NCBI GenBank assembly: GCA_009760885.1
Contig: CM019719.1
Location: 30,606,084 to 30,670,083, forward strand
Length of the DNA stretch: 64,000 nt
Origin: Achatina immaculata
Lineage: Eukaryota > Mollusca > Gastropoda > Stylommatophora > Achatinidae
Direction of reading: 5' to 3'
Notes under the pieces: generated by a model
The model's database searches: none
Told to the model about the DNA's origin: nothing
Seen by the model: the letters and a program-made list of their open reading frames with translations, nothing else
Position numbers and translations under genes: made by a program
In this document: positions 1 through 17,027 of the stretch, one piece after another
How positions within the stretch are numbered: position 1 is the first letter of the stretch
Layout: each line of letters opens with the position of its first letter

Positions 1-174
1 TGAAGATTCGTAAATATTGCAGTGCAAATACCTAGTTAGACAAATTAAGCTTAATATTCAAGTTCCAAAACCTTATGACAACCGCTTTCCATGGCAGTTA
101 AGGCATCTATGAGACTTGTGTCCGTCAGGCACTAATACAAGGGACACAACTCTGCTTAGAGGTGACGTGTTATT

Positions 175-479
175 CTTATATCCTTCTTATATCCTTCCCG
201 TGCCGTTAAACGTCACATAGAGCTCGCAAAGTAGTTCGCCAATTTTTCCTGTCTTCGGCGAGTCTTTCAACCTCGTCAAAGGATTTTATGCCTGTTAATT
301 TGGCCTCTCTTAATAATGTCCTCTTTAGAGTTTCACGCAGTCTGCCTCTTTTTCTTCGGCCTGTTGTGTTCCACTTGATAGCTTGTTTTGGGATTCTCTG
401 ATCATTTCTTCTCATCAAGTGACCAACATATGTCCATCTCCTTTTCTTGATCACCCATGAGACTGGTTGTTGTTCAGAG
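175..479 (-). mobile_element. LINE family A, 5'-truncated 3' end
   Basis: The minus strand encodes the C-terminal tail of a family A reverse transcriptase, including the [12 protein letters not shown] segment and the final RALCDV before the stop. The 3' end is an ATATAAG-type repeat tail, seen on the + strand as repeated tatatcctt. The copy is bounded by an 8-bp direct repeat GTGTTATT at 167-174 and 480-487, which I read as the target-site duplication. Bases 1-166 show nothing else recognisable. Confidence 0.85.
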
Positions 480-510
480 GTGTTATTAGGTAGAGTCAAA
501 ACTGAAAAGG

Positions 511-726
511 TTGGGGGCTGGAGGATGGGACGCAAGCAAGAAGAAATCGGATTATGTAACACAAATATACGTTCGAAAACGCCAGCCAGAACCGACAGAA
601 TCTCCTGTGAGTTTTAAACTGCACTGTAAAATCATGAGCGACAAACTTCACAAGCAGATGGCATCAGCCAGAAAAAAAAGGGTAAGGCAAAAACAACCAT
701 TAGGACCAGGACGTTCTGAAGAATAG
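511..726 (+). other. Possible terminal coding exon, unidentified
   Basis: An open frame ends in a basic, protein-like stretch (RKRQPEPTESPVSFKLHCK, then ARKKRVRQKQPLGPGRSEE and a stop). Its composition is less AT-driven than the flanks. It could be the last exon of a gene whose other exons lie left of the window, with the family A fragment at 175-479 in its last intron. I do not recognise the protein, and the acceptor site (perhaps just before 510) is weak. It may be noise. From 727 to 1075 the sequence is AT-rich and I see no feature. Confidence 0.25.
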
Positions 727-1075
727 AGGTCAAGATGTTAACGAGGCTCTTCGCTCAGATCCCTCTAGCTGACTCCAGTGATGGAAGCAATGATACACTC
801 GTGATCCTTACTATCTTATAATATAATAATTATCTAATGACAACTCATACTCAGCTTCCATCGCTCTAAACATTCACGAACTATAGAGAATTTCTCTATA
901 TTAAATACTTGTAATAGGAGAAATATGTACCATAGTAACAAGCGAAGCTGTGAAACTTAAAATTTCTTAACTTAATCTTGTTATTAACTCGTTTACAATA
1001 TAATAACACTGGTAGTAATGGTAGATCTTGCGCGCCTATGCAAATCAATGTTCAACGCAATATTTCTCTTATATC

Positions 1076-1355
1076 TTATATCCTTCCCGTGCCGTTAAAC
1101 GTCACATAAGACTCGCAAGGTAGTTCGCCAATTTTTCCTGTCTTCGGCGAGCTTTTCAACCTCATCAAGGGATTTTATGCCTATTAACTTGGCCTCTCTT
1201 AACAATGAGTTTCACTTGGTCTGCCTCTTTTTCTTTGGCCTGTTGTGTTCCACTTGATAGATGGTTTTGGGATTCTCTGACTGTTTCGTTTCAACAAGTA
1301 TATCCAGTCAATACCTGTGTTACCTGTGCTGCATTTTTTAATTATGAAGTCATTA
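1076..1355 (-). mobile_element. LINE family A, older copy, 3' part
   Basis: This carries the family A 3' terminus in minus orientation at 1076-1290, then jumps to an internal segment at about 1302-1352 that matches 54887-54935 of the long copy. About 600 bp of the element are therefore deleted. The copy is cut at about 1355 by the plus-strand insertion and resumes at about 2886. Confidence 0.8.
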
Positions 1356-2885
1356 TGAATTGCATGAAATTGAAACAGCAGTGAATTTAATGGCTAACAA
1401 CAAAGCTGCAGGTGAAGATGAAATAACAGCCGAGATGCTAAAAGCTATCAATAGTGACAACATGAGACAACTACAGAGAATGTTTAACAAGATTTGGAAA
1501 GAAGAAAAGGTCCCTTCTAATTGGAAGAAGGGAATCATTGTGAAAATACCAAAAAAGGGCAACCTTAGTGACTGTAACAACTGGAGAGGAGTAACCTTAA
1601 TATCAGTTGTGTCAAAAGTATTTTGCAAGGTCATTTTGAATAGACTCAAAGATATAGTGGATACTGCAATGAGAGAAGAACAAGCAGGATTTCGAAAAGG
1701 GAGAAGCTGTCTCGACCAGATCTTTACTCTCAGAATAATACTTGAAGAACATATTGAAAAGCAGAAACCATTAATACTGAATTTCATAGATTTTAAGAAG
1801 GCATTTGATAGCATACACAGAGATTCATTATGGAGAATTTTATGTCTATATGGAATACCATCTAAAATTGTCAACATCATTAAGGACTTATACAATGGAT
1901 ATGGTTGTGCAGTCAAGACAGAAGAAGGGATGAGTGAATGGTTCCAGATTGAAACAGGCGTGAAACAAGGATGTATACTGTCTCCTTTACTTTTTGGGAC
2001 TACAATAGACTTCATAATGAAAAAATGCTGCACAGGTAACACAGGTATTGACTGGGTACATGGGACCCAACTAGAAGATCTTGATTTTGCTGATGACATA
2101 ACTCTTATCAGTAATAATGTGAATTCCATGCAAGAAAAAACAGATAGCCTATCTTCACTGGCTAGCAAAATAGGACTTGAAATTAACAAGGACAAAACAA
2201 AAATAATGAAAATTCCCATTAATCAAAATGGAAAAATACACATAGAAGGGACAGATATTGAAGAAGTCAATCAATTTGCATACCTTGGCAGCTACATAGA
2301 CCAGGATGGTGACACTAGAAAGGAAGTTAGGATCAGAATTGCAAAAGCAGCATCAATCTTCAAGAATCTTGAGAACATATGGAATTCAAAAGTTATAAGC
2401 ACAAAAACCAAGTTAAGACTATTCAATTCAAATGTAATATCCACCCTCATTTATGCATGCGAAAGCTGGAAAACAACTAAAGAAATAGAAAAGAAATTAG
2501 ACTCTTTTGAAAACAAATGCCTAAGGAAAATACTCGGCATCAAGTGGAATGAATTCAAGAACAATGCAGAGATAAGACAGATGACTGAACAACAAACAGT
2601 CTCACGGGTGATCAGGAAAAGGAGATGGACATATGTTGGCCACTTGATGAGAAGAAATGAGCAGAGAATCCCAAAACAAGCTATCAAGTGGAACACAACA
2701 GGCCGAAGAAAAAGGGGCTGACCGCGTGAAACTCTGAAGAGAACATTATTAAGAGAGGCCAAGTTAACAGGCATAAAATCCTTTGATGAGGTTGAAAGAC
2801 TCGCCGAAGACAGGAAAAATTGGCGAACTGCTTTGCGAGCCCTATGTGACGTCTAACGGCACGGGAAGGATATAAGATATATAAG
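1356..2885 (+). pseudogene. LINE family A reverse transcriptase, nested copy with premature stop
   Basis: The plus strand encodes a reverse transcriptase from [10 protein letters not shown] onwards. Visible blocks include [24 protein letters not shown], the catalytic FADD box and the C-terminal [12 protein letters not shown] tail. The frame from 1360 stops at 2719-2721, where GGC-TGA replaces the GGC-AGA of the copy at 54074-55951. The remaining 50 or so codons to RALCDV are otherwise intact. The 3' end has the ATATAAG tail near 2870-2885. It is 5'-truncated, so the endonuclease part is absent, and it is inserted head-on into an older minus copy. It cannot make a full product. Confidence 0.9.
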
Positions 2886-3045
2886 ATGTGAATTTTAATT
2901 CCAAAAAGCAAAGGAGACAGTATACATCCTTGTTTCATACTTGTTTCAATCTGGAACCATTCACTCATCCCTTCTTCTGTTTTGACTGCACAAACATATC
3001 CATTGTAGAAGTCCTTCATGATGTTGACAATTTTAAATTCAATAT
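2886..3045 (-). mobile_element. LINE family A, older copy, distal part
   Basis: The minus strand encodes the [20 protein letters not shown] segment and matches 54935-55070 of the long copy. It continues the minus copy interrupted at 1355. The junctions share tgaatt, a likely short target-site duplication of the plus insertion. Confidence 0.8.
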
Positions 3046-3467
3046 TTGTAGTCTAAATAAAATAAAAAGTAGTAAGTTTCTAATAAACGCCATTTGTAAA
3101 GAAAATAAGCAACTCGACTGTATTTCTAGATATGGACAAAAATTAGCGTTGCCTGAAACATTGAGAATAAGGGAGGTTAAGGGCAAACTCGGTATCTCTG
3201 GTAAACACAACAATTTGTATGTGGAAATGATATAAGATGACAAGGATGAGAAGAAAGACTATTTTTACGACATTAATTTTTGCAAGTGAGGACTGAAAAT
3301 TTTGCAAATATATTTTAAATTACATAAAGAAAGGTGTATAGTTTTCAATGAATGTATTTTACAAACCTATATTTATATATATTTCTTAGCGAGAATGTCG
3401 TAAAGTTACACAAACGACCTTGGTTGTAACCCTTCACAAGCGGCACCTTGGGATATATGTGTACAAA
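3046..3467 (+). other. Presumed promoter and 5'UTR region of NDUFAB1
   Basis: This AT-rich stretch separates the LINE cluster from the NDUFAB1 start codon. I see no TATA box or CpG-rich promoter that I would defend. The assignment rests on position only. Confidence 0.3.
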
Positions 3468-7572
<4,105 letters not shown>

Positions 7573-7575
<3 letters not shown>

Positions 7576-7795
7576 GTAAGTAAGAAAATTGATATTAAAA
7601 TCACTCAGTATCATAAGTAGGAAAACTGATGTTAAAAATCATTTGATGTTATAAGTAGGAAAACTGATGTTAAAATCATTCAGTGTCATAAGTAAGAGAA
7701 CTGATGTTAAAATCATTCAGTGTCATACGTAGGAAATTGGTATTGAAGTCACTTGGTGTCGTAAGTAGGGACGCTGATGTTAAAATCACTCGGTG
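7573..7795. repeat. Minisatellite, about 37-bp unit
   Basis: About six copies of a unit containing aagtaggaaaactgatgtta and aaatcattcagtgtcat. It begins at the proposed 3'UTR donor of NDUFAB1. Confidence 0.85.
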
Positions 7796-8055
7796 AGTTT
7801 TTGGTTTGCACCATAACCAAACAAAAACATACAAGACAAAGAAATCATATGAATGCTATACAACAAATAGAAATTGAAAAATTAGATGCAACTTCTTACA
7901 AGTCACAGCTAAGTACTCCATTTATTCTAATTTTTCCATCCTGCTTGCTGCCTAGTATTCATGTGAATTTATTTTTTATCTTTCCCTATTTCTTTGTCCT
8001 GTATGTTTGTGTATCATTAAGTTGCAAAACGAAATATCACAACTATGTGCTCGTT

Positions 8056-8386
8056 CAAACACCATAAGAAATAACATCTTATTAGCAGAAATGCAGATGA
8101 AACCACTGACAACAATTATTGAGGAAAGACGCTGGCGATGGTTGGGACATGTGCTCCAAATGACTGACAACTCACTACCAAAAATAGCACTAAGATGGAC
8201 ACCACAGGGGAGCAGAAGTAAGGGTAGACCAAAAGAGACATGGAGAAAAACAACAGAAAGGATGTTGAGCAATAAAGGGCTCACCTGGGCAAGAGCAGAA
8301 AAAAAGGCGAAGGACAGGCATTTGTGGAAAACCCTTGCGGAAGCCCCATGTGCCCTGGGCACTTAAGGTTCAGAGAGAGAGAGATA
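8056..8386 (+). mobile_element. LINE family B, 3' end
   Basis: The plus strand encodes the C-terminal tail of a family B reverse transcriptase ([19 protein letters not shown], then [17 protein letters not shown], ending APCALGT). The 3' tail is an (AG)n run. A direct repeat TGCTCGTT at 8048-8055 and 8387-8394 marks the target site. The copy sits directly against the inverted-repeat element that starts at 8393. Confidence 0.88.
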
Positions 8387-8392
8387 TGCTCG

Positions 8393-9066
8393 TTAACTTA
8401 TTCCCTGCTGGAGTGACGTTCCTCTCATGCGGGATTAAAATCACGGGTCTTGATATGTACAGGAGGTATAGTTGTAAAAGTGAACATAACAAAGTATTTC
8501 CACGTTTAAAGTATACTTATTGTGCAAACTGTTAATGTATGAAGATTCCATAAATCCAGTATTTTTAGGAAAAAATAAGTGTGAATATAAGAGAACATTT
8601 TTAGCACCAACAACAAAAAAAAATGATGGGTGTGTCCTACTTACCATCGGCAATGTCTAGATATACTTGGAGATTTATATGATCTCATCTTCTGATGATA
8701 TGTGGCATGCTCACAAAAATAATGTCTGAAATAACCTTCTAACTACTTCTCCACCCCATATAATAGGTCTAGATCTACTTGGGGTACATTCAAGAATAGT
8801 TGTCTGGTCATAGGGCACATCCATATGCCTTTCTAACTCACTAAAAATTGAAAATTCTCGATCAAAACTTTGAAGATTGCAGTGGTTACTATGAATGCCT
8901 TCAAGCTGCGAAAAAGGGTCACTGGACATGTGCAAATAAAACGTTTACAATAAAAATTTACGCTGGTTTTTTATGAAACGAAGCATGGGTCACTTTTGCG
9001 ACTCACGGCAGAGAATTGGTATACCGGAAGCATCACGATCGCAACCTCCAGCAGGGAATGAGTTCA
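8393..9066 (+). mobile_element. TTAA-flanked inverted-repeat MITE (family P), copy 1
   Basis: The ends are CTTATTCCCTGCTGGAG at 8397-8413 and its near-perfect reverse complement at 9046-9062 (16 of 17). The left flank is TTAA; the right is TTCA, perhaps a mutated TTAA. The interior is homologous to 35650-36333, 36577-37412 and 44308-45024. TTAA targets and C-rich ends suggest a piggyBac-type non-autonomous element. It has no transposase frame. Confidence 0.8.
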
Positions 9067-9616
9067 TTAATAAAGCTGTTCCTATTTTTTTCTTAAATAG
9101 TTAAACATTTTGTTAACACAGCTTTACTGGAGTGACCTCGTGTGCAGTTACATATTTAGTTTTATATACACTTATACACTGATTATTTGTGCGTTACTAG
9201 ATTGGAGAATACAAACCAGTACCACTAAACAGTAAACAACTTGGCTTTTCTCTGTTGGATCAAACAGGGGAAGTTTTAAAGTCCAAATATTTTGGTGAGA
9301 ATTTTCACACTTAAGCAGGCAGTTCTATCTTGGTGGTCAGACTTGGACATTCACCTGGAAATCACAGCAGCATGAAAACTGAGTGGGAAGCACACTTTAA
9401 TAAAAATGATGACTTATACGATCATCTATAGAAACCTTAAGGTTGTAGTTCTTAACATGTACTTCAACTGCAGTTATACACAGTTAATGTAGCTACAGTG
9501 TTGAATTTTTATTATGACATCAGACCTTACTTTTAAGATTGCCCTCATATGTATATACACACACCAATTTTTCATTCTTCATGAATAAAAGAGAGATAAC
9601 TCTATTTTCTTTTCAG
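9067..9616 (+). other. Unassigned, probable 3'UTR intron remainder
   Basis: I see no transposon or coding signal. It ends in a pyrimidine-rich acceptor, TCTATTTTCTTTTCAG. Confidence 0.45.
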
Positions 9617-10420
9617 AATGATTTCAAGAGTTATTGCAAGACTACTTTATAGGAACCTGCCGTAGTGTTAGAGGACCCATGAGTTAGATTACATTACGTT
9701 ACTTCTACCATTGTAGAAGTGTTTCATGAATTTTTATATTCAACACCTACATAAGACAAACCAGCAGCATAATTTCAGCTGAAGACTTGTAGATGGGAAT
9801 AACATTTTGAAGAAAATTCAGGCATGCATTGTCTTTTTTTGGTTAACAAAATAGGCTGTTTGCTGCATTGAAGTCTGGTTTGTGAAAGGGGAATCACTAG
9901 ACATGGAAATGTTCCTGATGCTTCATGGTCCATTGCTGGTCATAGGAGAGTGTCTTTACTTCCTTGTAGGGACCTCTTCAGCAGTCATACACCAAGTCTT
10001 TAAGACAGATTTTATTTAAAACTTGAGTTGTCAGAAAGAATGTATTAAATGTTATTGGTTTTCTCTTTTTTGTTGTTGCTGAAATGTCATATTAGGTTAT
10101 CTTGATAACTGTGTTCCTCACACTAACCTACATGAGGCCAATCTTAGCTTAGTGGATGGGCATGTAATATTAGAACTAGTCTTGTAAGCTTTGAGATTAC
10201 AAATTGTGAAATTTTCTTTGTGACTTTTCATAGTAGCACTTTTGTGATAATTGTATTTTTCCTTGTGATTGTATGAGACTTTGAATGTGAACAGATGAAT
10301 CTTGATTAATTGGTGATAAAGAGCATTGTAATCAGCTGTACCAGGAATTTGTGTTTTAGGTCAAATCACTAGAGCATATGGTGATGTTTTGTAATTTCAA
10401 TAAAGTATTCAGCTAAAATG
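9617..10420 (+). other. NDUFAB1: Probable terminal 3'UTR exon of NDUFAB1
   Basis: This follows a strong acceptor at 9601-9616, has no long frame and is free of repeats. It ends just after a canonical AATAAA at 10399-10404. Joining it to exon 4 through the donor at 7576 is inference; a transcript would settle it. Confidence 0.5.
10399..10404 (+). promoter_or_regulatory. Polyadenylation signal AATAAA
   Basis: A canonical hexamer followed within about 30-50 bases by T-rich sequence. It is the best candidate for the end of the NDUFAB1 transcript. Confidence 0.55.
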
Positions 10421-10704
10421 TGTATGAAGAAGCTACCTTTTTTTTTTTCTTCCATGTTTTACATTTAACTTTCATCAAACCAAGCCATACATGCCCCTTG
10501 CACATTACTAATGATGTTATACCCCAGTGCATTTATCTTACCTGTTAATATAAAAAAGTGATGAAACATAGCATGCACGACTCGTAGAAACCGCAGCATC
10601 ATGTTCACACATTAACATGATCCACATTGTCACAATGTTGCCACACCTCTCTTGTGGAAGAAAATGTTCAAGGTATGTACTGCTTTTAAGAAGTTGGGAG
10701 TTAA

Positions 10705-10885
10705 TATCTTATCTTACATCCTTCCCATCGCATAGTTGCCAAGTTTTTGTTTTTGGCAAGCTTTTCGACTTTATCAAGGGATTTTATGCCTATTAATTTG
10801 GCTTCTTTTAACAATGAGTTAACTTTAGAGTTTCATGTGGTTGAATTCTTTTTCTTCAGCCTGTTCCATTCCACTTGATATTCTA
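10705..10885 (-). mobile_element. LINE family A, old 3' fragment
   Basis: This diverged match to the family A 3' end has several small deletions. The blocks gggattttatgcctattaat and ttccacttgata are still clear. No target duplication is evident. Confidence 0.75.
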
Positions 10886-11569
10886 TAACATATATATATT
10901 TTTTTTTTTTTTGGTTACTCCCATTGTAGGTCCCTTGATACAGTTATATGGACATTTTATATACAGGGGACAGACAAAATACATAGAAAAAAAAACAGGG
11001 AAATACATTCTTTTCAATGTAATTCAGACATTCTATAAGGCTGGTGATATTTTAGAAGTTAAGCAGCAAAACTGTAACAATCATCATAAATAATTATACA
11101 TATATATTTTTTTTTTTACACATCTTATGTGATCTGATTTCACAAATAAAGCCTTGATATTCAAACAAGTAAATATTTATAGACAGTATGAAATTGCAAT
11201 GAAAATTATAATTTGACAGTTCTCATTAAACAAGATTAATAATTTATGAGACTTGTAAATAAATCTTCCCACATTCCTTAGTATACAGGTAAAGAATAAA
11301 GAAGACTGGCTTACATAACTTACAACACTATGGAAGTTAGGAATGAGCAGTGAATAGATTAGTGCAAAGATTAGCAATTTCTTTGGTTAAAAAAAAAAAA
11401 TCTTGACTGGTTGCTGTAAAGAAAATTTGTGCAATCCTGTGAACAGGATATAAATAAATTGCAAACAGGTTTGTACATGTGTATAGTGCAATTATCTGAG
11501 CCATCCAGAGCAGTAAAAATGTCATTTCAAGTGGAACATAACATTTCAATGCATTAGGAGACATTGTTG
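10886..11569. other. Unassigned AT-rich intergenic sequence
   Basis: Homopolymer T and A runs only. I see no gene or recognisable element. Confidence 0.6.
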
Positions 11570-12420
11570 ATCTCTCTGTCACATCAGTGCCTAAGACACA
11601 TGGGGCTGCAGGTAGCAAGAGATTGCCATCTCTGTCATTCCTTTGCTATCTTCTTGGCTGTCTCCCATGTCAGTCTTTTGTTTACCAGCATTTTCTCTGC
11701 TGTATGTCTCCATGTCTCTTTGGTTAGCCCATGCTTCTTTCACCCTGTGGAATCAAAGCTGTTAGTGTTCCATTCTCATAATGTAGCTAATCCATTGTAC
11801 GTTCTCCCTTCTGTCACTGCTGACAGTAGTGCCATGTCTGTTTTTAACAAGAGGTCATTACTTAGTATTTGATCAGAACACCCCTTTTATCTTAACACAG
11901 GCACTTGGTCTGGAAGGTCTCAAGTGTATGTGCTGCCATCTGTGTCAGTTTTCAGCATTTGCTTCTGTTCCTTTTGAATGTTCTATATTTGTTTTTTTTT
12001 TTTTGGCTTACCTTTGTGGGCCTCCAAGCTTGTCTCTTCTTACTTCAACTTCTTTACTAATGTCTCCATCTGCTGTTACTGTACTACCAAGGTCTGTGAA
12101 TTCTTAGACTTCTTTGACAAGCAAATGGTTCACTGTGATTGGCCTAATGAATTCATCATTTTGTTTCAACAGTTTGGGCTTCTTTGTGTTAGTCATAGTC
12201 CAATACTGCTTGCTTTTGTTGTCAGCCTACTGATCTTCTCTTTGCATGTCTTTGTGTCTGAATCTAATGCTGTCATCTGCAAAGACTAATGTTGATGTTA
12301 GCTACCACTGGATGCCTTTGTGTCGATCTGCTATTGTTTCTCTCACCATCCAATCAATGACAAGGATGAACAGATTCCAACAGAATACATAACTGTATCA
12401 CCTTAGTTACTGTTCTTCTA
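11570..12420 (-). mobile_element. LINE family B-like, old copy
   Basis: The + strand shows the reverse complement of family B, for example the block around 11700-11750 (ccatgtctctttggttagcc), the matches near 12240 to the DLDFADD region and ctcaccatccaatcaatga. Frames are broken many times. It is an ancient copy, probably of a relative of family B. Confidence 0.65.
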
Positions 12421-14044
12421 TGCCTTTCTGTAATGTGTGCAGGAATAGATTCTTAACATATTTTGTTAACTTCATAATTATTTTTTTGACTCTTTGTCAG
12501 GCACTGATAACTGGAAAAAAAAATCTCTTTGGCAAAAGTTTACAAGTGGCCTCAGCAGGAGTTTCACTTCCATGTCTAATAAAATACCTGGGCACAAAGT
12601 ATCACAGAAAAGGTTATCATGCTTGTCACTGTGAGATATTACCAGATAAGCAGCACACCAAGGACAAACCAAACCTGATTTACTGGTTCTCATATAAATG
12701 TTTTTGTTTCATACAACCATGTTTTAGACCTGCACTTAGTAAACTGAATAAGTGAAACCATCCATTATTTTTGTACTCTTCTCCCTTCTCCCCCCCCCCC
12801 CCCAATTCAGCTTTAAAAATCTGTCTCATAAGGCCAGTTTTAAACATACAAGGTAAACTGATATGTTAAAACTCATTCAGAAATGTCTCTCATGGATAAA
12901 TGCAGTCCTATACCAAAGACTCACTGCTATGCTGCAAAAAGATGCTCATAAATGCAAGAACTTGCAAAGTGTGTCCCAGCAGTTTCCAGATATCTCTGTT
13001 TAATATTTAAATGTGTGAGAGAAAGTTGAGGGACAAATCAAACTATATATTTCCACTTTGTTCACTGAATCGAGATATTATAAAAATGATTGAAATTACT
13101 AATAATAAACTTTAGCACAGTTTGTATGCTTGACAAAATGAGATACAGAGAGAAATATGGAAGACAGGAAAACTTATGTGTGACAGTCTCGATTCCACCA
13201 ACATTAGATTTCTGGCTTGGGGTTCTTGCACGGTGACTGGCCACAGTGTGCTTTGTTAGACTAAAAATATACAAAGCACTTTAGACATACAAAAAATGGT
13301 ACCATGGACTCCAGTAGAACAAGGAACTGTCTTGCTGTGAGAGGATAATGCAGCATCTGTTCTGCCATTTTGCAGTCCAAGGATCCGAGTAGTATTAGTA
13401 AAGACCCAAGGACTATCAGTGAAGACCCTAGTAAGTGGCAGTGGGTTAAAATAGAAGCCACGCTGATATCAGTTTAGTCATTCCTGCTCCCTTGTATCAT
13501 GAGGCAATGTTGTGTGTCAGAACATTCTGGAAGTGTGGGGGGGGGGGGGGGGGTGGAATAAATAGACATCCACAAACCAAATAAAAACAGTGTTATAATG
13601 GAAGAAAACCACAGAACATGAAAAACCAAATAGAGGATCCATGCAAAAGCTGGAAGAGAACTTGCGAAACTTTTCTTAAATAAAGCTAACCAGAAAAAAA
13701 AAAATGTCTAATAAAAATAAAGTGAAAATATTTAGCACAAAAACATTTCCAGTGCTGTAAAACAGGCTCTATTTAAATTATCTGTTGGTGCTACATCACA
13801 ATTAAAAAAAGAAAAATTTCAGGAAGGTAAATAGAAAAAATCAGGTTCTATAGTTCTTTCATACATTTTTATGTAGAAAAACATTCAGGGATGTTAACAT
13901 GATTAAAAAAAAATAGTTAACCTTCAAATTTGAATTGATGTGAGGCTTAATACCTTGTTTCTGAACTCAAACTGTTGAATAAATCCAACATTTCTTACTC
14001 ACAAAAGTATTTTAAAAAGCTGGATTTCCACCAAAGACTGACTG
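12421..14044. other. Unassigned intergenic sequence
   Basis: I see no gene. It holds a C run near 12791 and a G run of about 17 near 13538. The short frames here look like chance. Confidence 0.6.
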
Positions 14045-14690
14045 CTCAGGATCCACTGCTGTCACATGCTCAAACCATATCATAGTGACACAACAATGTA
14101 CTCAGACAACATCACTGTGACATGATGACACACTTGGACCACACTGCTATGACATGCTCACACCATATCATAATGACACAACAATGTACTCAGACTACAT
14201 CACTGACATGATGACATACTTGGACCACATTGCTGTCATGCTCAAACCATATCATAATGACACAACAATGTACTCAGACCACATCACTGACATGATGACA
14301 CACTTGGACCACACTGCTGTCACATGCTCAAACCATAAAATGACACAACAATGTACTCAGACTACATCACTGTGACATGATGACACACTTGGACCACACT
14401 GCTGTCACATGCTCAAACCATATCATAATGACACAACAATGTACTCAAGACTACATCACTGTGACATGATGACACACTTGGACCACACTGCTGTCACATG
14501 CTCAAACCATATAATGACACAACAATGTACTCAGACTACATCACTGTGACATGATGACACACTTGGACCACACTGCTGTCACATGCTCAAACCATATAAT
14601 GACACAACAATGTACTCAAGACTACATCACTGTGACATGATGACACACTTGGACCACACTGCTGTGACACAGTGTTTTGCTACCTTATGA
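14045..14690. repeat. Minisatellite, unit about 90 bp
   Basis: About seven copies of a unit containing cacatgctcaaaccatat, gacacaacaatgtactcag and gacacacttggaccacac. Related degenerate units continue to about 14880. Confidence 0.92.
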
Positions 14691-14880
14691 TAACATGACA
14701 GTATACTCAAACCACACTGCTGTGATATGATGTGATATACTGAAACAATATTGCTATGACATCATGATATACTGAAACTATATTGCTGTAACATGATATA
14801 CTGAAACAATATCCTGTGACAAGTGATATATTTTGAACTACATCGCTGTGCCATGATATACAGGCGCAGTGACTTATGAC

Positions 14881-16171
14881 CGGGTTATATTCTGACTAAG
14901 TGGTCGTAGTCAATCATTATGTATGAGAGGTCAAGTATACAGCATATCTATATTAAAAAATCTGTTCAAGCATATAGTCTTCCACTACAATAATTTTATG
15001 CATCTTCACAAAATCTTTCGCTGTCGTTTCATCTGCACCAACAGATTCACCTTTCATTCTGACATTATTTAGCACTAAACAATTCTTAAATCATATAAAC
15101 CAAACAGAGATCAACTGCACATCACAATTCAGGACCTGCTTTTTCTCTCCGCATTGCAAACAAACTTAAGGCCTTATCTTTTATGGTCATAGTACTTAGA
15201 GGAATAAGTTTTTAAGTCTGGTCATGGTGATAGCAGTTTATCCATTTCATGTAGAAGTCCTGTTCACTGCTTGCCTAATATGGTTGGCCTTGCACTGGCA
15301 TTGATCCTTTTATGACTTCAGCATTCTCTCTTTATCTCTTTGATTATGGTGGAAATTGTTTAGTGGGACATGCCCCTAGGTCATATGTGCTAGCATTAAG
15401 TGTTACCACTTTCATACTGAGATGGAAATAACATCTTTTCTGATTTCTTAGCAATTCTTCAAGCTTATTAGAACAGTAATGACAAATATGCCTGTTCAAC
15501 AACAAATGTAGTAAACTAAATCTCAATATTCTGGTGATGTTGCTAATGTAAAGAAAGAAAGTATATCACATATCAATGGAAAGATTAAATAGTTTCATTT
15601 TATCACATATTAATGAAAGATTAGATTGTTTCATATGTAGATGCTATAAATGAAAAAACAAAACATGACCATACACTGAATGAGATAAAAAAAAAAATAC
15701 AAAAAATGAGTAAATACATAAACTTTGAAATAAAAATTTCATTGCAAAAAAAAAACAAAAACTGGCATATTTTAGAAAAGTACTGCTGTACTATTTTTGC
15801 AGAAACATGACCGATGTTATTTCACACATTCAATGGAAATCTGTGGAAAACACTCTTACAGATTTCAACAAAAGTGTGGAAATGGAAGGACGAGTCATTT
15901 TTACAACAAGGAAATGTGAGTTATGATCAGAAGATAAACTGCGTTTTAATAAATAAATCCTTAACCTCGGTCAGTGAATAAGCTGTGCTAGTGTGATCTG
16001 CAGGTTCCATTACCACTTTATGTGTCACAACTCTGTGGCTGGCAAACTGTCCAAGTCTATTTCTAAAAGAGAATTGAAAGCAGATCAAATATTTATTGAC
16101 AGTGCCTGCACAAAACAGAAAAACTTTAATCATAACCTGGGCATTGGTGGGGTGTGTGTGTGTGTGTGAAG
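14881..16171. other. Unassigned intergenic sequence
   Basis: AT-rich, with A runs near 15690 and 15747 and a GT run near 16152. I recognise no gene or transposon. Confidence 0.6.
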
Positions 16172-16485
16172 ATGCTGTCCAATCTGGCAATGAGTGGCCC
16201 ATAGATGACATGCTATAGTCTGGGTTAGTGAACCACAGCTGACCAAAACCCTTTCTGCTGGCACCTCCAGTAACAGGCATAGCCTGGCTAACAGAGCAAA
16301 GATCACCATAGTCTCCAGGATGGTGGAGCCTGCTAAAGAAACACTGCACAGTCCCTCCTTCTGAACTCCAGTCAGGGACTGAAAAACTAGCTGCCATTAA
16401 CCTGCTCTCAAGCTGACACAATGCTACGCCATCTTCACTGCATTGACTGCAAAGAACACCAGCTCACAGTTACATGGAAACAGAA
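16172..16485 (+). repeat. Interspersed repeat R1, copy 2
   Basis: Homologous to 6186-6505 along its length (gggttagtgaaccacagctg, agcctggctaacagagc, ggtggagcctgctaaagaaa). The 164-residue minus frame across it is not shared by the other copies, so I do not call it a gene. Confidence 0.8.
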
Positions 16486-17027
16486 GCAGTTCGGGCATGC
16501 TATAGCAGCTACATTATAAAATTATATTTTCTTATAGCATTGATCTTTCCAAGACTGATTACTTCATTATAAATAAAACAATACTATGCTTAGAGGTAGG
16601 TAAAAAAAAAAAAATCTGAGATTCATCTATTTTCATGCATATTTCTGATATTTCTACTGCAATATTGTTAATTTATTAATGAATAAAACTATTTATGACA
16701 TTCTGGTTTGTCAAGCAAATTATTTAGCACTTTCAGCTAAAGGTTTATGGTGTGTAAATTATAAACACCAGGTAGTGAGCTGCAAAGTGATTAGTACATT
16801 CAACTTTCATGCTGGGAGTTAGTAGTCCAAAACCGGTTGGAGGCTCCTTGTTCAACCTAAGTCTAAAATAGATATATGCATCCTCCAGGCATGAACTGAC
16901 CATTTCATCCTCTCTTATGCTGTGACAGGTCAAGGAAAATAAGGGCATGGAACAGCATAAATGTACAGATGTAGAAGGAATACAACAGATAGAAAGGGAT
17001 GGCAACTGCAGTAAAACTGGTTCAAAT

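Noticed and set aside
15927..16421. 164-residue minus frame
   Set aside because: It spans interspersed repeat R1 and is not open in the other R1 copies.
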